DNA from: Dactylosporangium vinaceum
GTDB taxonomy: Bacteria > Actinomycetota > Actinomycetes > Mycobacteriales > Micromonosporaceae
Assembly (NCBI RefSeq): GCF_019904175.1
Contig: NZ_CP061913.1
Coordinates: forward strand, 3,224,001-3,288,000
Direction of reading: 5' to 3'
DNA length: 64,000 bases
Shown one piece after another: positions 18,679 to 27,153 of the stretch. Numbering within the stretch: the first letter of the stretch is position 1; every line of letters starts with the position of its first letter. The notes under the pieces are model-generated. The model was not told where the DNA came from. It searched no databases and was given only the letters and a program-made list of their open reading frames with translations. The position numbers and the translations under genes were made by a program.

Positions 18679-19574
18679 TTCGCGGCCCCCGAGCGGTCGT
18701 AGTGCCGCAGGAAGATCTCCTCGAGCGTCGGAGGCGTGCTCGTGAGGCCGCGCACGCCGATGGCGGTGAGCCTGCGCAGGACCGGGTCGAGCTCGGCGTT
18801 GTCGACGCTGAAGCGGATGGAGCCGTTCTGGGTCTGCAAATCGTGCACGCCGGCCAGCTCGCCCAGCCCGTCGACGGGCCCGGCCAGCTCGGCCTGGATC
18901 GACGTGCGGGTCAGGTGCCGCATGCTCGCCAGGGTCCCGGTCTCCACGGCCCGGCCGTCGCGGATGATCGTGACCCGGTCGCAGAGGGCCTCGACCTCGG
19001 CCAGGATGTGGCTGGACAGCAGCACCGTGCGGTCGCCGCGCCGCTGCTCCTCGCGGATGACCTGCCGGAAGACCTCTTCCATCAGCGGGTCGAGCCCGGA
19101 GGTCGGCTCGTCGAGCACGATCAGCTCGACGTCGGAGGCGAGCGCCGCCACCAGGGCGACCTTCTGCCGGTTGCCCTTCGAGTAGGTGCGCCCCTTCTTG
19201 GTCGGGTCGAGGTCGAAGCGCTCGAGGAGCTCCTTGCGGCGCGCGGGGTCCAGGCCGCCGCGGAGCCGGCCGAGCAGGTCGATGACCTCGCCGCCGGAGA
19301 GGTTCGGCCACAGCGTCACGTCGCCGGGCACGTACGCGAGCCGCCGGTGCAGCTGCGCCGCGTCCCGCCAGGGGTCGCCGTCGAGCAGTCGCGCGGAGCC
19401 GGAATCGGCCCGCAGCAGTCCGAGCAGCACCCGGATGGTCGTGGACTTCCCGGCCCCGTTGGGCCCCAGGAAGCCGTGTACCTCCCCCGTCTGCACGGAC
19501 AGATCGAGCCCGTCGAGCGCACGGGTGCGCCCGAACGTTTTGACCAGTGCGTCGACGCGGATCGCCTCGGTCAT
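18675..19574 (-). CDS. ABC exporter ATP-binding protein
   Basis: A 299-residue nucleotide-binding subunit. Walker A is GPNGAGKST (about 37-45), the signature is [14 protein letters not shown] (a variant lacking the SGGQ core), Walker B is [13 protein letters not shown], and the switch His follows in LLSSHI. The C-terminal 80 residues form the extension common to drug-exporting DrrA-type ATPases. ATG 19574 is 7 bp past the TetR stop. With the permease downstream it forms an exporter for a hydrophobic compound, possibly self-resistance or efflux. Confidence 0.92.
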   Translation of the reverse strand: MTEAIRVDALVKTFGRTRALDGLDLSVQTGEVHGFLGPNGAGKSTTIRVLLGLLRADSGSARLLDGDPWRDAAQLHRRLAYVPGDVTLWPNLSGGEVIDLLGRLRGGLDPARRKELLERFDLDPTKKGRTYSKGNRQKVALVAALASDVELIVLDEPTSGLDPLMEEVFRQVIREEQRRGDRTVLLSSHILAEVEALCDRVTIIRDGRAVETGTLASMRHLTRTSIQAELAGPVDGLGELAGVHDLQTQNGSIRFSVDNAELDPVLRRLTAIGVRGLTSTPPTLEEIFLRHYDRSGAAK

Positions 19575-19581
19575 GGCTGCC

Positions 19582-20220
19582 TCATTGCTCCTTCTGACTG
19601 GCTCGCAGTGCTTCCATCGCCCGGTGGGCGTCGGCGGCGAGCGCGGGATCGAGCATGGTGGTGGAGTAGAAGTCGACAAGGACCTCGACCATGCGCGTGT
19701 AGCCCTCGGTCTCGAACATGTCCTGGCCGAAGTTGCGCGACACGTGCTCGTGCATGGCGATCAACCCGGACTGCATGCCGATGAGCACTGTCGCGAAGCC
19801 GCGCTTGTCCTGGGTGATGCCGGGGGCGACCTTGTCGATCCACAGCTCGGCGATGCCGACCATGCGGTCGAACAGCTTGGCCGCGGCCGGCGAGCCGTCG
19901 AGCAGGGCCCGGGAGGTGTACCGGTACGTCAGCAGGACCGTCGGGTGCACGGAGGGCATGAACCCGGGGTTGGCCAGCTTGCCGTCGTTGAGGATCTCCT
20001 CCTTGATCCCCATCGCGCGGTCCAGGACGTACTCGTCGCAGACCTCGCGCAGCCCTTCCTTGGACCCGAAGTGGTGCCGGAGCAGCCCCGGCGACACCCC
20101 GGCGGCCTGCGCGATCTCCCGCACGGTGGTGCCCTCCGCGCCCTTCTCGGCGAAGAGCTTGATGGCGGCGTCCCGGATGCGGGCCCGGGCCGTGAGGTCC
20201 TCGAACGCCGGATCCGCCAT
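19582..20220 (-). CDS. TetR-family repressor of the ABC exporter operon
   Basis: A 212-residue TetR-type regulator. The N-terminal HTH is [20 protein letters not shown] then [20 protein letters not shown]; the remaining helical domain should bind a small ligand. ATG 20220 is chosen with GGGGTGG five bases upstream. It is the first gene of a three-gene operon with the ATPase and permease, and a double palindromic operator lies 21 bp in front of it. Autoregulation with induction by the exported compound is inferred. Confidence 0.9.
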   Translation of the reverse strand: MADPAFEDLTARARIRDAAIKLFAEKGAEGTTVREIAQAAGVSPGLLRHHFGSKEGLREVCDEYVLDRAMGIKEEILNDGKLANPGFMPSVHPTVLLTYRYTSRALLDGSPAAAKLFDRMVGIAELWIDKVAPGITQDKRGFATVLIGMQSGLIAMHEHVSRNFGQDMFETEGYTRMVEVLVDFYSTTMLDPALAADAHRAMEALRASQKEQ

Positions 20221-20240
20221 CGCGACCACCCCTGTACATG

Positions 20241-20278
20241 CGTATAGCCGACTATCCGCTCCGATAGTCGACTATACG
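20241..20278. promoter_or_regulatory. Double operator in front of the tetR-ABC operon
   Basis: CGTATAGCCGACTATC (20241-20256) and GATAGTCGACTATACG (20263-20278) form an inverted repeat with one mismatch and a 6-base spacer. Each arm is itself a palindrome around TAGYCGACTA. A further CGTATAG follows at 20281. It occupies the expected promoter region. Confidence 0.7.
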
Positions 20279-20297
20279 CGCGTATAGGCCGGGCGCA

Positions 20298-20984
20298 TCA
20301 ACCCCCTTGAGGGTCCAATCTGTAACCCGCGCCACGTACGGTCTTGATCGCCGTCTTGCCGTACGGATGATCGATCTTCTTGCGCAGGTAGCCGATGTAG
20401 ACCTCGACGATGTTGGGATCACCGTCGAAGTGCGCGTCCCAGACGTTCTCGATGATCGCCGTGCGGCTCAGCACGTCCCCCGGATGCCGGAGCATGAACT
20501 CCAGCAGCGCGAACTCGCGCGCCGTCACCGAGATCTCGTCGGTGCCCCGGGTGACCCGCCGCTGCACCGGGTCGAGCCGCAGATCCCCGGCGCTGAGCAC
20601 GACGGGCCGCTGCGGCGCCCCCCGCCGGATGAGCGCCCGCAGCCGCGCCACCAGCACGACGAACGAGAACGGCTTCGTCAGATAGTCGTCCGCGCCAAGA
20701 TCAAAGGCATCGGCCTGGTCGTACTCGCCGTCCTTCGCGGTCAGCATGAGCACTGGAGTCCAGATCTCGCGCGCCCGCAACTGGCGGCACACCTCATACC
20801 CGGACAGCCCCGGCAGCATGATGTCGAGCATGATCGCGTCATAGGCCCCGTGCGGCGTCTCACTGGCCGCCCACAACCCGTCGACCCCGGTGTGCACGAG
20901 GTCGACAGTGAACCCCTCACCAGCCAGCCCGTCCCGAATCGTCTCAGCGAGGTTCACCTCGTCCTCGACCACCAGCACCCGCAC
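20298..20984 (-). CDS. Orphan OmpR/PhoB-family response regulator
   Basis: A 228-residue regulator with an N-terminal receiver domain (acidic pocket ED at 7-8, phosphoacceptor Asp54 in IMLDIMLPG, conserved Lys in YLTKPFSF) and a C-terminal winged helix ending in IKTVRGAGYRLDP. GTG 20984 is chosen because GGGGTGGGG precedes it and it starts the canonical VRVLVVEDE. No histidine kinase gene is adjacent: the next gene on this strand is the TetR repressor and upstream is an unrelated membrane protein. A direct-repeat site lies 49-66 bp upstream. Confidence 0.9.
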   Translation of the reverse strand: MRVLVVEDEVNLAETIRDGLAGEGFTVDLVHTGVDGLWAASETPHGAYDAIMLDIMLPGLSGYEVCRQLRAREIWTPVLMLTAKDGEYDQADAFDLGADDYLTKPFSFVVLVARLRALIRRGAPQRPVVLSAGDLRLDPVQRRVTRGTDEISVTAREFALLEFMLRHPGDVLSRTAIIENVWDAHFDGDPNIVEVYIGYLRKKIDHPYGKTAIKTVRGAGYRLDPQGG

Positions 20985-21032
20985 GACCCCACCCCTTCGC
21001 CACCGCCCGGACACGCCAGGTTCACACCAGCA

Positions 21033-21050
21033 TCCTGAACCAATCCTGAA
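21033..21050 (-). promoter_or_regulatory. Direct-repeat site of OmpR type, 11-bp period
   Basis: On the minus strand TTCAGGATTGGTTCAGGA contains two TTCAGGA units one DNA turn (11 bp) apart, the spacing typical of OmpR/PhoB-family binding sites. It lies 49-66 bp ahead of the response regulator start, so autoregulation is likely. A related repeat occurs at 34007-34024. Confidence 0.55.
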
Positions 21051-21212
21051 GGCCCGGCCCCACACCCCCCGAAACACCACCCCGGCCACCGGCGACGTGC
21101 GCACGACCGGTCCGATGCGCAGCGGTGCCAGCGACGCACCCGCCCGCCGTGCTGGAGCAGCTGTCAGTCGATGCGCCCTGCCCGATGCGAAGCCGGACAT
21201 TGCGTTGTCGGC

Positions 21213-21860
21213 CTAGGAGATCGCCTCTCGATATACCTCCTCGGCCAAGCCAAAAAATTCCGCCTCCGGGCCGTGCTCGGTAATTGCGACAAGACGCTTG
21301 GCCTTCGTGACCGACCAGTAGTCGCGAAATGCGGGGCTGGCGAAGAAATATCGAAGTTGGGCCCGGACGTCATCGTCGTCGTAGCGTCCGGCCCGGATGT
21401 TGAGCCAGACACCCTCCAGGATCAGCGTGCAGTACATGTGCTTGCCGCGCATGTCGTCGGAAACGCTGACGTCGCCGGTGGGCCAAACGGAGGCCAGCTG
21501 CGGGTGCCGAATGCCGATCTCAAGTAGGTTCATGTGGAACATCGATAAGCTCACGTCCACCTGACTGTGCAGGCTCGCTTGGACATGGTTGACCGCTGCT
21601 CGTTGTTGGCGGAGGTCTTCCTGTTGGGCCCGTAGATCCTCGCGCTGCGTCAAGACGGTGAACACGAGTAGCGCGAAGCCGGCCGTCGACGCCACCGCGG
21701 CCCAGATTCCGAACGCCTGGCCGATGTCGGCCCAGGCGCGGAGGGTGGAAGGCGCAACGACTTCGATGACGACACCGCCCACCGCCGTGCCGATGCACGG
21801 CATAGTGACCGACATTGCGGCAATGGCGATCCACCTGCGCGCGTGCCGCGCATTCGTCAA
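21213..21860 (-). CDS. Two-helix membrane protein resembling DUF6082
   Basis: A 215-residue protein with two hydrophobic segments near the N-terminus (about 10-33 and 45-70), a short coiled segment rich in Gln and Arg (TQREDLRAQQEDLRQQ), then a soluble domain. The layout and the helical FHMNLLEIGIRHPQLASVWP stretch resemble actinobacterial DUF6082 proteins, whose function is unknown. Third-position GC is lower than in neighbours (for example the codons for ISL and AKPK), hinting at a different history. It stands alone. Confidence 0.6.
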   Translation of the reverse strand: MTNARHARRWIAIAAMSVTMPCIGTAVGGVVIEVVAPSTLRAWADIGQAFGIWAAVASTAGFALLVFTVLTQREDLRAQQEDLRQQRAAVNHVQASLHSQVDVSLSMFHMNLLEIGIRHPQLASVWPTGDVSVSDDMRGKHMYCTLILEGVWLNIRAGRYDDDDVRAQLRYFFASPAFRDYWSVTKAKRLVAITEHGPEAEFFGLAEEVYREAIS

Positions 21861-21950
21861 GCGGCCACGGAGGCTGAATGATGCCGGCTACCGGCCATCT
21901 TGAAACGGCCATGAATGAACGAAGCCGTCTGGCAAGATGTGCCGATACAT

Positions 21951-23339
21951 TCACGTGCTCTGGTGATCGGCCGCTAGGAGGCTGGAGGCGGTGTCGGATT
22001 CTTCGGGTGGGGAATCGGCCGGGTGCGGCACCGCGGCCGACTGGTCGGCCGGGCGGTGCAAAGCGGTCACGGCCCAGCAGGCGGCGCTCGCGCAGGAGAG
22101 CATGACGACCGGGATGACGACGCGGTCGACCGAGGTGCTCAGGTGCCAGTGCAGGTCGTTCGGGGTGACGACGTAGATCAGGGTGAGGAAGCCCCAGTAG
22201 ATGGCGGCCACCGCCCACAGCCACCCGTCGCCGCCCAGCCCGAGCTCGTGTCGCCGGCGGCGTAGGAGCAGCCAGCCCAGGACGGCCGCGGCGATGGCGA
22301 GCGGCACCATCCGCTCGACGCGGCCGGCCATCGTCGACAGGATCAGCGGCAGGCGGCCCCAGGTGTCGGCGTCGCCGTGCAGCAGGTCGCCGAACTTCCC
22401 GCCGGCCAGCACGTCCGTCTGCGCGCCCAGGAGCCGGGCCGTGAGCGACCACACCGCGGCGAACGCGACAGGCAGCCAGACCCAGCCGATCAGGCGACCC
22501 TGGCGGCGGTACCGCACCGTGGCCACCACGGCGAGCGCGACGACCATGCTCTGGCCCTCGTTCTTCATGAGCGCGGCCGCGGACAGCAGCACGAGCGTCA
22601 GCGGCAGCAGCGGGCCGAACGGCCGGCGGCCGAAGAGCAGCAGCACCGCCCCGGCCGTGAACGCGCCCGCGCACATGGCGTCGCTGAAGCCCGCGGTCGG
22701 CACCGCCCACAGTGGACTCCAGGCCGACAGGCCGACGGCGACCGCGGCCGGCCACGCGATCCAGGGCGACGCCTGCGCGGTGACGACCCGGACGGCGAAG
22801 ACCGCGGCGGCGATGGCGGAGAACGTCACAAGGCCGGTGACGATCGCGGCCGGGTAGAAGTCCCGCGTGCCGAGGGTCTGCCACACCAGGGCCACGGGCG
22901 CGGAGGCGAACGGCGGGTAGTCGGGGTGGCTGAAGATGAGCGCCGGATTGCCTATCGAGTCCCGCGCGAACCCGCCGCCCTCAGCGAAGTACCCGGCGTG
23001 CAGCCACCAGATCAGGTGCGCGTCCCACAGGAGCGGCTGCTGGGCGATGGGCAGGAAGGGTGGCGCCAGCGGTACGGCCATCAGCAGGGCGTCGCGCCAT
23101 GACCCGAGACGGGTCCGGCCGCGCCGGCTCCACGCGAGGTAGAGCGTGCCGAGGTACACGGGAAGGAGCCACAGCAGCATCGGGCCGCCGGTGGCCAGCA
23201 TGAGCAGTACCGCCGACGTTGCCACCGCCGCTGCGGCGATCGGGGCGAGCACGAGCGCGAGGGGCCAGGAGCGGGTGAGCGCGAACGCGAGCGGCAGCCC
23301 GGCCGCCACGAGCACGACGGCCGTGAGCAGATTCGTCAT
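21951..23339 (-). CDS. Polytopic membrane protein, possible GT-C-type glycosyltransferase
   Basis: A 462-residue protein with about 10-12 hydrophobic segments and a loop after the early segments containing LLWDAHLIWWLHAGYF and FSHPDYPPF. The WD near the first exoplasmic loop and the overall topology recall GT-C lipid-linked sugar transferases, but I cannot name a subfamily, so this is tentative. The C-terminal 40 residues are soluble. Its ATG overlaps the stop of the small gene upstream (ATGA), so the pair is coupled. Confidence 0.65.
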   Translation of the reverse strand: MTNLLTAVVLVAAGLPLAFALTRSWPLALVLAPIAAAAVATSAVLLMLATGGPMLLWLLPVYLGTLYLAWSRRGRTRLGSWRDALLMAVPLAPPFLPIAQQPLLWDAHLIWWLHAGYFAEGGGFARDSIGNPALIFSHPDYPPFASAPVALVWQTLGTRDFYPAAIVTGLVTFSAIAAAVFAVRVVTAQASPWIAWPAAVAVGLSAWSPLWAVPTAGFSDAMCAGAFTAGAVLLLFGRRPFGPLLPLTLVLLSAAALMKNEGQSMVVALAVVATVRYRRQGRLIGWVWLPVAFAAVWSLTARLLGAQTDVLAGGKFGDLLHGDADTWGRLPLILSTMAGRVERMVPLAIAAAVLGWLLLRRRRHELGLGGDGWLWAVAAIYWGFLTLIYVVTPNDLHWHLSTSVDRVVIPVVMLSCASAACWAVTALHRPADQSAAVPHPADSPPEESDTASSLLAADHQST

Positions 23340-23707
23340 CCGGCCACCACCTTGCGGGTGCTGACCCGGACGCCGTGCGGGGCGCGCTCGTCGAACGCCA
23401 GCCGCACCTCCAGGTCGGCGCTGTCGAGGACCACCGGGATGCCGTGCATCGTCGCCAGCTGCGTCAGCCGCATCCGCCACTCGGGCGTGACGTCGGCGAA
23501 CACGACCCGGCTCCCGGTGGGCACCTGCCGGCCGAGCTCGTCCCCGATGTACTCCAGCTGCTCCCGGATCGGCGCGGCCGGCGCATAGGCATCGGTGAAG
23601 ACGTCGCGCGCTCCCGTCCGCGCCGAGTACACGGCGGGCCGCATCGCCTGCAGGAGCGCGGCGGCACAGAGCGCCACGACGAGGAGGGGCAGCAATCGTC
23701 GGACCAC
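23336..23707 (-). CDS. Small membrane-anchored or exported protein, unknown
   Basis: A 123-residue protein with one N-terminal hydrophobic segment (about 4-22) and an exported domain of about 100 residues. It contains no Cys and no recognised motif. A GTG start at 23707 is used. It is translationally coupled to the polytopic membrane protein, so it may be an accessory subunit of that putative transferase. Confidence 0.6.
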   Translation of the reverse strand: MVRRLLPLLVVALCAAALLQAMRPAVYSARTGARDVFTDAYAPAAPIREQLEYIGDELGRQVPTGSRVVFADVTPEWRMRLTQLATMHGIPVVLDSADLEVRLAFDERAPHGVRVSTRKVVAG

Positions 23708-23779
23708 GCTCAGTGACTCCCCACGGTGTTCGGGAACCCGACCACCTTAGACGACCCACCTCCGCGCCAGCCCGCCGCG

Positions 23780-23818
23780 CGGGCGAGCCCGCCCTCGGCA
23801 CGAGAGCGGGCTCGCCCG
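23780..23818 (-). terminator. 13-bp stem hairpin after the NmrA-like gene
   Basis: CGGGCGAGCCCGC (23780-23792) pairs perfectly with 23806-23818 across a 13-base loop. It lies 8 bp past the stop of the NmrA-like gene and 73 bp before the next gene on the strand. Confidence 0.6.
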
Positions 23819-23825
23819 GCGCGGG

Positions 23826-24704
23826 TCAGCCGGAGACGGCCGGCTTCAGCACGTCGGCGCACCACTGCCGAAACGTCGTGGGCGTTGTCGACGCGGGCGT
23901 GCGCACGACCCCGTTGTCGAGCCCGAGGTTCTTCGCCGCCGACATGTCGGCCATCGCCCGCACCATCGCCGCCGACATCCCCGGCCGCACCACCTCCAGC
24001 TCGGCCCCCGTCACCTGCCGGTACCGCACCTCGAACCCCAGCACCGACGACATCGTCTCGGCCATCTCGAGGTGCGTGACGTCCGCCGCCCCGAGCACCG
24101 GCACCTCCGCGAACCCCGTCCACGCGTCATCGAGCAGCCAGGTCGCGGCCACCGCGGCGATGTCCCGGGTGGCGACGAGCGGCGCGCGCAGGTCCGGGGT
24201 GATCGGGCCGGCGAACACCCCGTCCGATCGGATCGACGAGACCTGCCGCAGCGTGTTGTCCATGAACGACGGCATCGTCAGCGCGCGGTACGGCACCCCG
24301 GTCGCCGCGATCAGATCGTCCGCCTTCAGCGTCGCCGTCACGTGCCCCGCCCGGCCGGCCACCGGTGTCCCGCGGCCCAGGGCCGAAATGCCGACCACGC
24401 GGCCGACCTCATGCGCGGCGAACACGTCGATCGCCGCCCGCGCGAAACCCAGAAAGGCCGAGTCCACCGACGAAGCCTGCGGGTCCGCCGCGATCAGGAA
24501 GAAGACGGCGTCGGCCCCCGCGAACGCCTTGGGCACCACGGCCGGGTCGGCGTGTGAGCCCGTGACGACCTCGACGTTGGCGGCGACGTGCGGGGCCAGC
24601 CGGGCCGGGTCGCGCACGACGACGCGGATCGGGGAGCCGGTCTCGAGCAGGGCGTTGACCAGGTGACCGCCGATGTGGCCGGTCGGTGCGGTGACAACAA
24701 TCAT
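23826..24704 (-). CDS. NmrA-like NAD(P)-binding protein (atypical SDR)
   Basis: A 292-residue Rossmann-fold protein starting MIVVTAPTGHIGGHLV, a variant of the GxxGxxG dinucleotide motif of atypical SDRs such as NmrA and NAD(P)H:quinone-type redox sensors. It lacks a YxxxK catalytic pair in the classical position. The mid-region FLIAADPQ and the substrate lobe with MPSFMDNTL match the NmrA/azoreductase-like group. It is divergently transcribed from a LysR regulator, with an operator in between, so it is the probable target of that regulator. Confidence 0.85.
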   Translation of the reverse strand: MIVVTAPTGHIGGHLVNALLETGSPIRVVVRDPARLAPHVAANVEVVTGSHADPAVVPKAFAGADAVFFLIAADPQASSVDSAFLGFARAAIDVFAAHEVGRVVGISALGRGTPVAGRAGHVTATLKADDLIAATGVPYRALTMPSFMDNTLRQVSSIRSDGVFAGPITPDLRAPLVATRDIAAVAATWLLDDAWTGFAEVPVLGAADVTHLEMAETMSSVLGFEVRYRQVTGAELEVVRPGMSAAMVRAMADMSAAKNLGLDNGVVRTPASTTPTTFRQWCADVLKPAVSG

Positions 24705-24760
24705 GAGCCAAGTCAACGGCCGGGCGGGCCGATGCTGAAGGACCGATCCCGTCTCGATTG

Positions 24761-24775
24761 ATACCCTGGTGGTAT
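24761..24775. promoter_or_regulatory. LysR-type palindrome overlapping the start codon
   Basis: ATACCCTGGTGGTAT has the form ATACC-N5-GGTAT and contains a T-N11-A core. It runs into the ATG of the LysR gene at 24774 and lies between it and the divergent NmrA-like gene. A near copy sits in front of the second LysR gene. Confidence 0.65.
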
Positions 24776-25661
24776 GAGCGAGCTGGAGACGCGGCAGCTG
24801 CGATACTTCGTCGCCGTGGCCGAGGAGCGGCACTTCGGGCGGGCCGCCGAACGGCTCGGCATGGCCCAGCCGCCGCTGTCCCGGGCCGTCCGCGCGCTCG
24901 AACGGCAGCTCGGAGTACAACTGCTGGAGCGCACCACCCGCAGTGTCGCGCTGACCCCGGCGGGTGAGTCGTTGCTTGCCGACGCCCGCGTCGCGCTTGA
25001 CGCCGTGGCCCGGGCCGAGCGGCGGGCGCGCCGGGCCGGGGAGCCGGTGCCGTCGCTGCGCCTGGCGCTCAAGGCCGACTACGACGCCGGGCTGCTGCCG
25101 AAGCTCCTCGACGCCTTCACGGCGCTGCCGGTCGAGCTGCTGCTCGGCGGGCGCGGCGAGCAGGTGGCGGCGCTGCACGACGGCCGGGCCGACGTGGCGC
25201 TGCTGCCGACCCCGTTCGACGGGCGCGGTCTGGACACCGAGCCGCTGCTCACCACGGCGTCGGTGGTGGCGCTGGCCGCGAGCGATCCACTGGCGGCGCG
25301 CACGAGTCTTCGCCTGGCCGATCTGACCGGCCGAAAGCTTCCCGGGGGTACTGCGGCCGAGCGCGGCCGGATGCAGCCGCACGCTTCGGGCCGCAGCTTC
25401 GACCTGTCGCAGATCTTCAACCTCATCGAGGTCGGCGAGGTCGTGTGGTTCCTGCCGGAGTTCGTCGCCGAGCGGTTTCCGCGCCCGGGGCTGGCGTACC
25501 GGCCGATCGAGGGCGTCGAGCCCGTGACCCTCGCCGTGGCCTGGCCGGCCGAGTCGCGCTCGCCGGCGGTGGCGGCGTTCGTCCGGGCCGCGAAGGCGGT
25601 CGCCGAGGCGGCGTCGCGGACCGGCGGGGAGTACGAGTCCGCTCGGTTGGTCAGCCCATGA
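24774..25661 (+). CDS. LysR-family transcriptional regulator
   Basis: A 295-residue LysR regulator. The winged HTH is at residues 6-65 (ELETRQLRYFVAVAEERHFG then AAERLGMAQPPLSRAVRALE), followed by the linker helix and a two-lobed effector domain (about 95-290). It diverges from the NmrA-like gene and its start codon is embedded in the shared palindrome, so no separate ribosome site is visible; the message may be nearly leaderless. The 3' end overlaps the convergent gene by 11 bp. Confidence 0.9.
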   Translation: MSELETRQLRYFVAVAEERHFGRAAERLGMAQPPLSRAVRALERQLGVQLLERTTRSVALTPAGESLLADARVALDAVARAERRARRAGEPVPSLRLALKADYDAGLLPKLLDAFTALPVELLLGGRGEQVAALHDGRADVALLPTPFDGRGLDTEPLLTTASVVALAASDPLAARTSLRLADLTGRKLPGGTAAERGRMQPHASGRSFDLSQIFNLIEVGEVVWFLPEFVAERFPRPGLAYRPIEGVEPVTLAVAWPAESRSPAVAAFVRAAKAVAEAASRTGGEYESARLVSP

Positions 25662-26118
25662 TGTAGCCGACGAGCGGGGCTTCCTCGGTGACGCAGGCCG
25701 CCGGGGCGACGACCTCGGAGGCGGCGCCGCCGTCGACGCCGGTGCGGAACGTGCCCGGGGCGCCGGTGCAGGAGATCGCGGTGTAGGTGACGCGCACGCC
25801 GCTCGCGTCCCACGCCGGGGCGCTGCCGGTGCGGTCGCTTACCTGGTGCTGCTGCGAGCCGTCGAGGTTCATGACCCACACGGTGTCGTTGTGCACGTAG
25901 GCGATCTGGGTGGCGTCCGGGGACAGGACCGGCTGCTTGCTGACCTCGTCCTGGGTGAGGCGGGTGGCGTGGCCGGCCTGCTTGACGTAGACGGCGCCGT
26001 GGCTGGCGTAGACGGTGGGGGTGGTGCCCGCGGAAGCGGCGGTGGCCCCGGCGAGCGCGGCGGTCGCGGCGGCGAAACCGGCGACGATAAGCGTGCGCGT
26101 GACGAAGTTGCGGTTCAT
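25651..26118 (-). CDS. Exported protein with TolB/PD40-like repeats
   Basis: A 155-residue protein with a cleavable signal (hydrophobic core to AGATAASAG, about residue 31) and a short domain that resembles one or two TolB-type beta-propeller blades: QPVLSPDATQIAYVHN and WVMNLDGSQQHQVSD, then APAWDASG. With so few blades it cannot close a propeller alone and may oligomerise. Two Cys residues near the C-terminus may form a disulfide. Function unknown. Confidence 0.7.
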   Translation of the reverse strand: MNRNFVTRTLIVAGFAAATAALAGATAASAGTTPTVYASHGAVYVKQAGHATRLTQDEVSKQPVLSPDATQIAYVHNDTVWVMNLDGSQQHQVSDRTGSAPAWDASGVRVTYTAISCTGAPGTFRTGVDGGAASEVVAPAACVTEEAPLVGYIMG

Positions 26119-26238
26119 CCCTGCCCCCTGGTGTTCTGTCTCGTCCGTGTGACGCTGAGACCATCGGCGCAACCGGGCGGCACCTGAACGAAACCCGCGA
26201 CGAACCCGTGTGACGAATCGCGGCGTCACAGCGCGGCG

Positions 26239-27078
26239 CTACAACCGGGTGGCCGCCCGCACCAGCCCGGCCACCGCGCGCGAGTGGCTGTGCGGCGGCC
26301 ACGCGATGAGCGTCGTGATGGTCGGGGCGTCGAGCAGCGGCACGGCCACCAGGTCCCGGCGCAGGTGGACGCCGGCCGACTCCGCCACGACGGCGCAGGT
26401 GCGCCCGAGCGCGATCAGCTCCAGCAGCTGCGAGTGCTCCCGGATCTCCGGGCCCGGCCCCGGCGGATACCTGCCGTCCCGCTGCGGCCAGCGGGGCAGT
26501 GGCAGGTCGGGCAGGTCGGCGACCTCGGCCATCAGCAGGTGCGGCCGGACCGTCAGCGGGTGCCCGGCCGGCAGGATCACGACCTGCCGCTCGGTGGTGA
26601 GCTCCTCGGTGTCCAGCCCGGCCGGCGAGTCGTAGGGCAGGTGCAGCAGCGCCACGTCCGCCCGCCCGTCGCGCAGCCACTTCTCCTGCTCGCCGATGCC
26701 GCACAGCTGCACGTCGACGGCGACCGCACCGGGCTCGGCCGCGTAGGCGGCAAGGAGCTTGGCCAGCAGCTCCCCGGACGCTCCCGCCTTGGTGGCCAGC
26801 ACGAGCCGCGAGCGGCCGGCCGCGGCCCGCCGGGTCCGCCGCCCGGCCGCCTCGACCGCGTCCAGCGCCGCCCGCGCCTCCCGCAGCAGCACGTGCCCGG
26901 CGTCGGTCAGCCCCACGGTCCGGCTGGTCCGCTCCAGCAGCGCGACGCCGAGGCGCCGCTCCAGCCGGCTGATGGCGCGCGACAGCGGCGGCTGCGCGAT
27001 CCCGAGCCGCTGGGCGGCCCGGCCGAAGTGCAGCTCCTCGGCGACGGCCACGAAGTACCGCAGCTCCCGTGTCTCCAT
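26239..27078 (-). CDS. LysR-family transcriptional regulator (paralogue of the gene at 24774)
   Basis: A 279-residue LysR regulator closely similar in its HTH to the one at 24774 (METRELRYFVAVAEELHFG versus ETRQLRYFVAVAEERHFG). The effector domain diverges more. ATG 27078 lies 4 bp from a palindrome nearly identical to that of the other gene. It is divergent from an SDR gene, which is its probable target. The two regulator-oxidoreductase modules look like products of an old duplication. Confidence 0.9.
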   Translation of the reverse strand: METRELRYFVAVAEELHFGRAAQRLGIAQPPLSRAISRLERRLGVALLERTSRTVGLTDAGHVLLREARAALDAVEAAGRRTRRAAAGRSRLVLATKAGASGELLAKLLAAYAAEPGAVAVDVQLCGIGEQEKWLRDGRADVALLHLPYDSPAGLDTEELTTERQVVILPAGHPLTVRPHLLMAEVADLPDLPLPRWPQRDGRYPPGPGPEIREHSQLLELIALGRTCAVVAESAGVHLRRDLVAVPLLDAPTITTLIAWPPHSHSRAVAGLVRAATRL

Positions 27079-27082
27079 ATCG

Positions 27083-27097
27083 ATACCGTCAGGGTAT
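27083..27097. promoter_or_regulatory. LysR-type palindrome, second copy
   Basis: ATACCGTCAGGGTAT (ATACC-N5-GGTAT). Read toward the LysR gene it is ATACCCTGACGGTAT, identical at 13 of 15 positions to the site at 24761-24775 in the same orientation. Confidence 0.65.
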
Positions 27098-27153
27098 CGC
27101 TGCCCACCCGGACGGTGTTGCCGCCCGCTCCGCCCGGCGACCAGGATCGAACC

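Noticed and set aside
18667..18679. GAGCGCTC core resembling a CebR box
   Set aside because: It lies across the start codon of the ABC permease inside coding sequence and lacks the outer symmetric bases; a chance match is enough.
17089..19311. 740-codon open frame as an ABC fusion protein
   Set aside because: The upstream 211 codons are out of frame with the real ATPase; the permease starts at ATG 18678 overlapping the ATPase stop.
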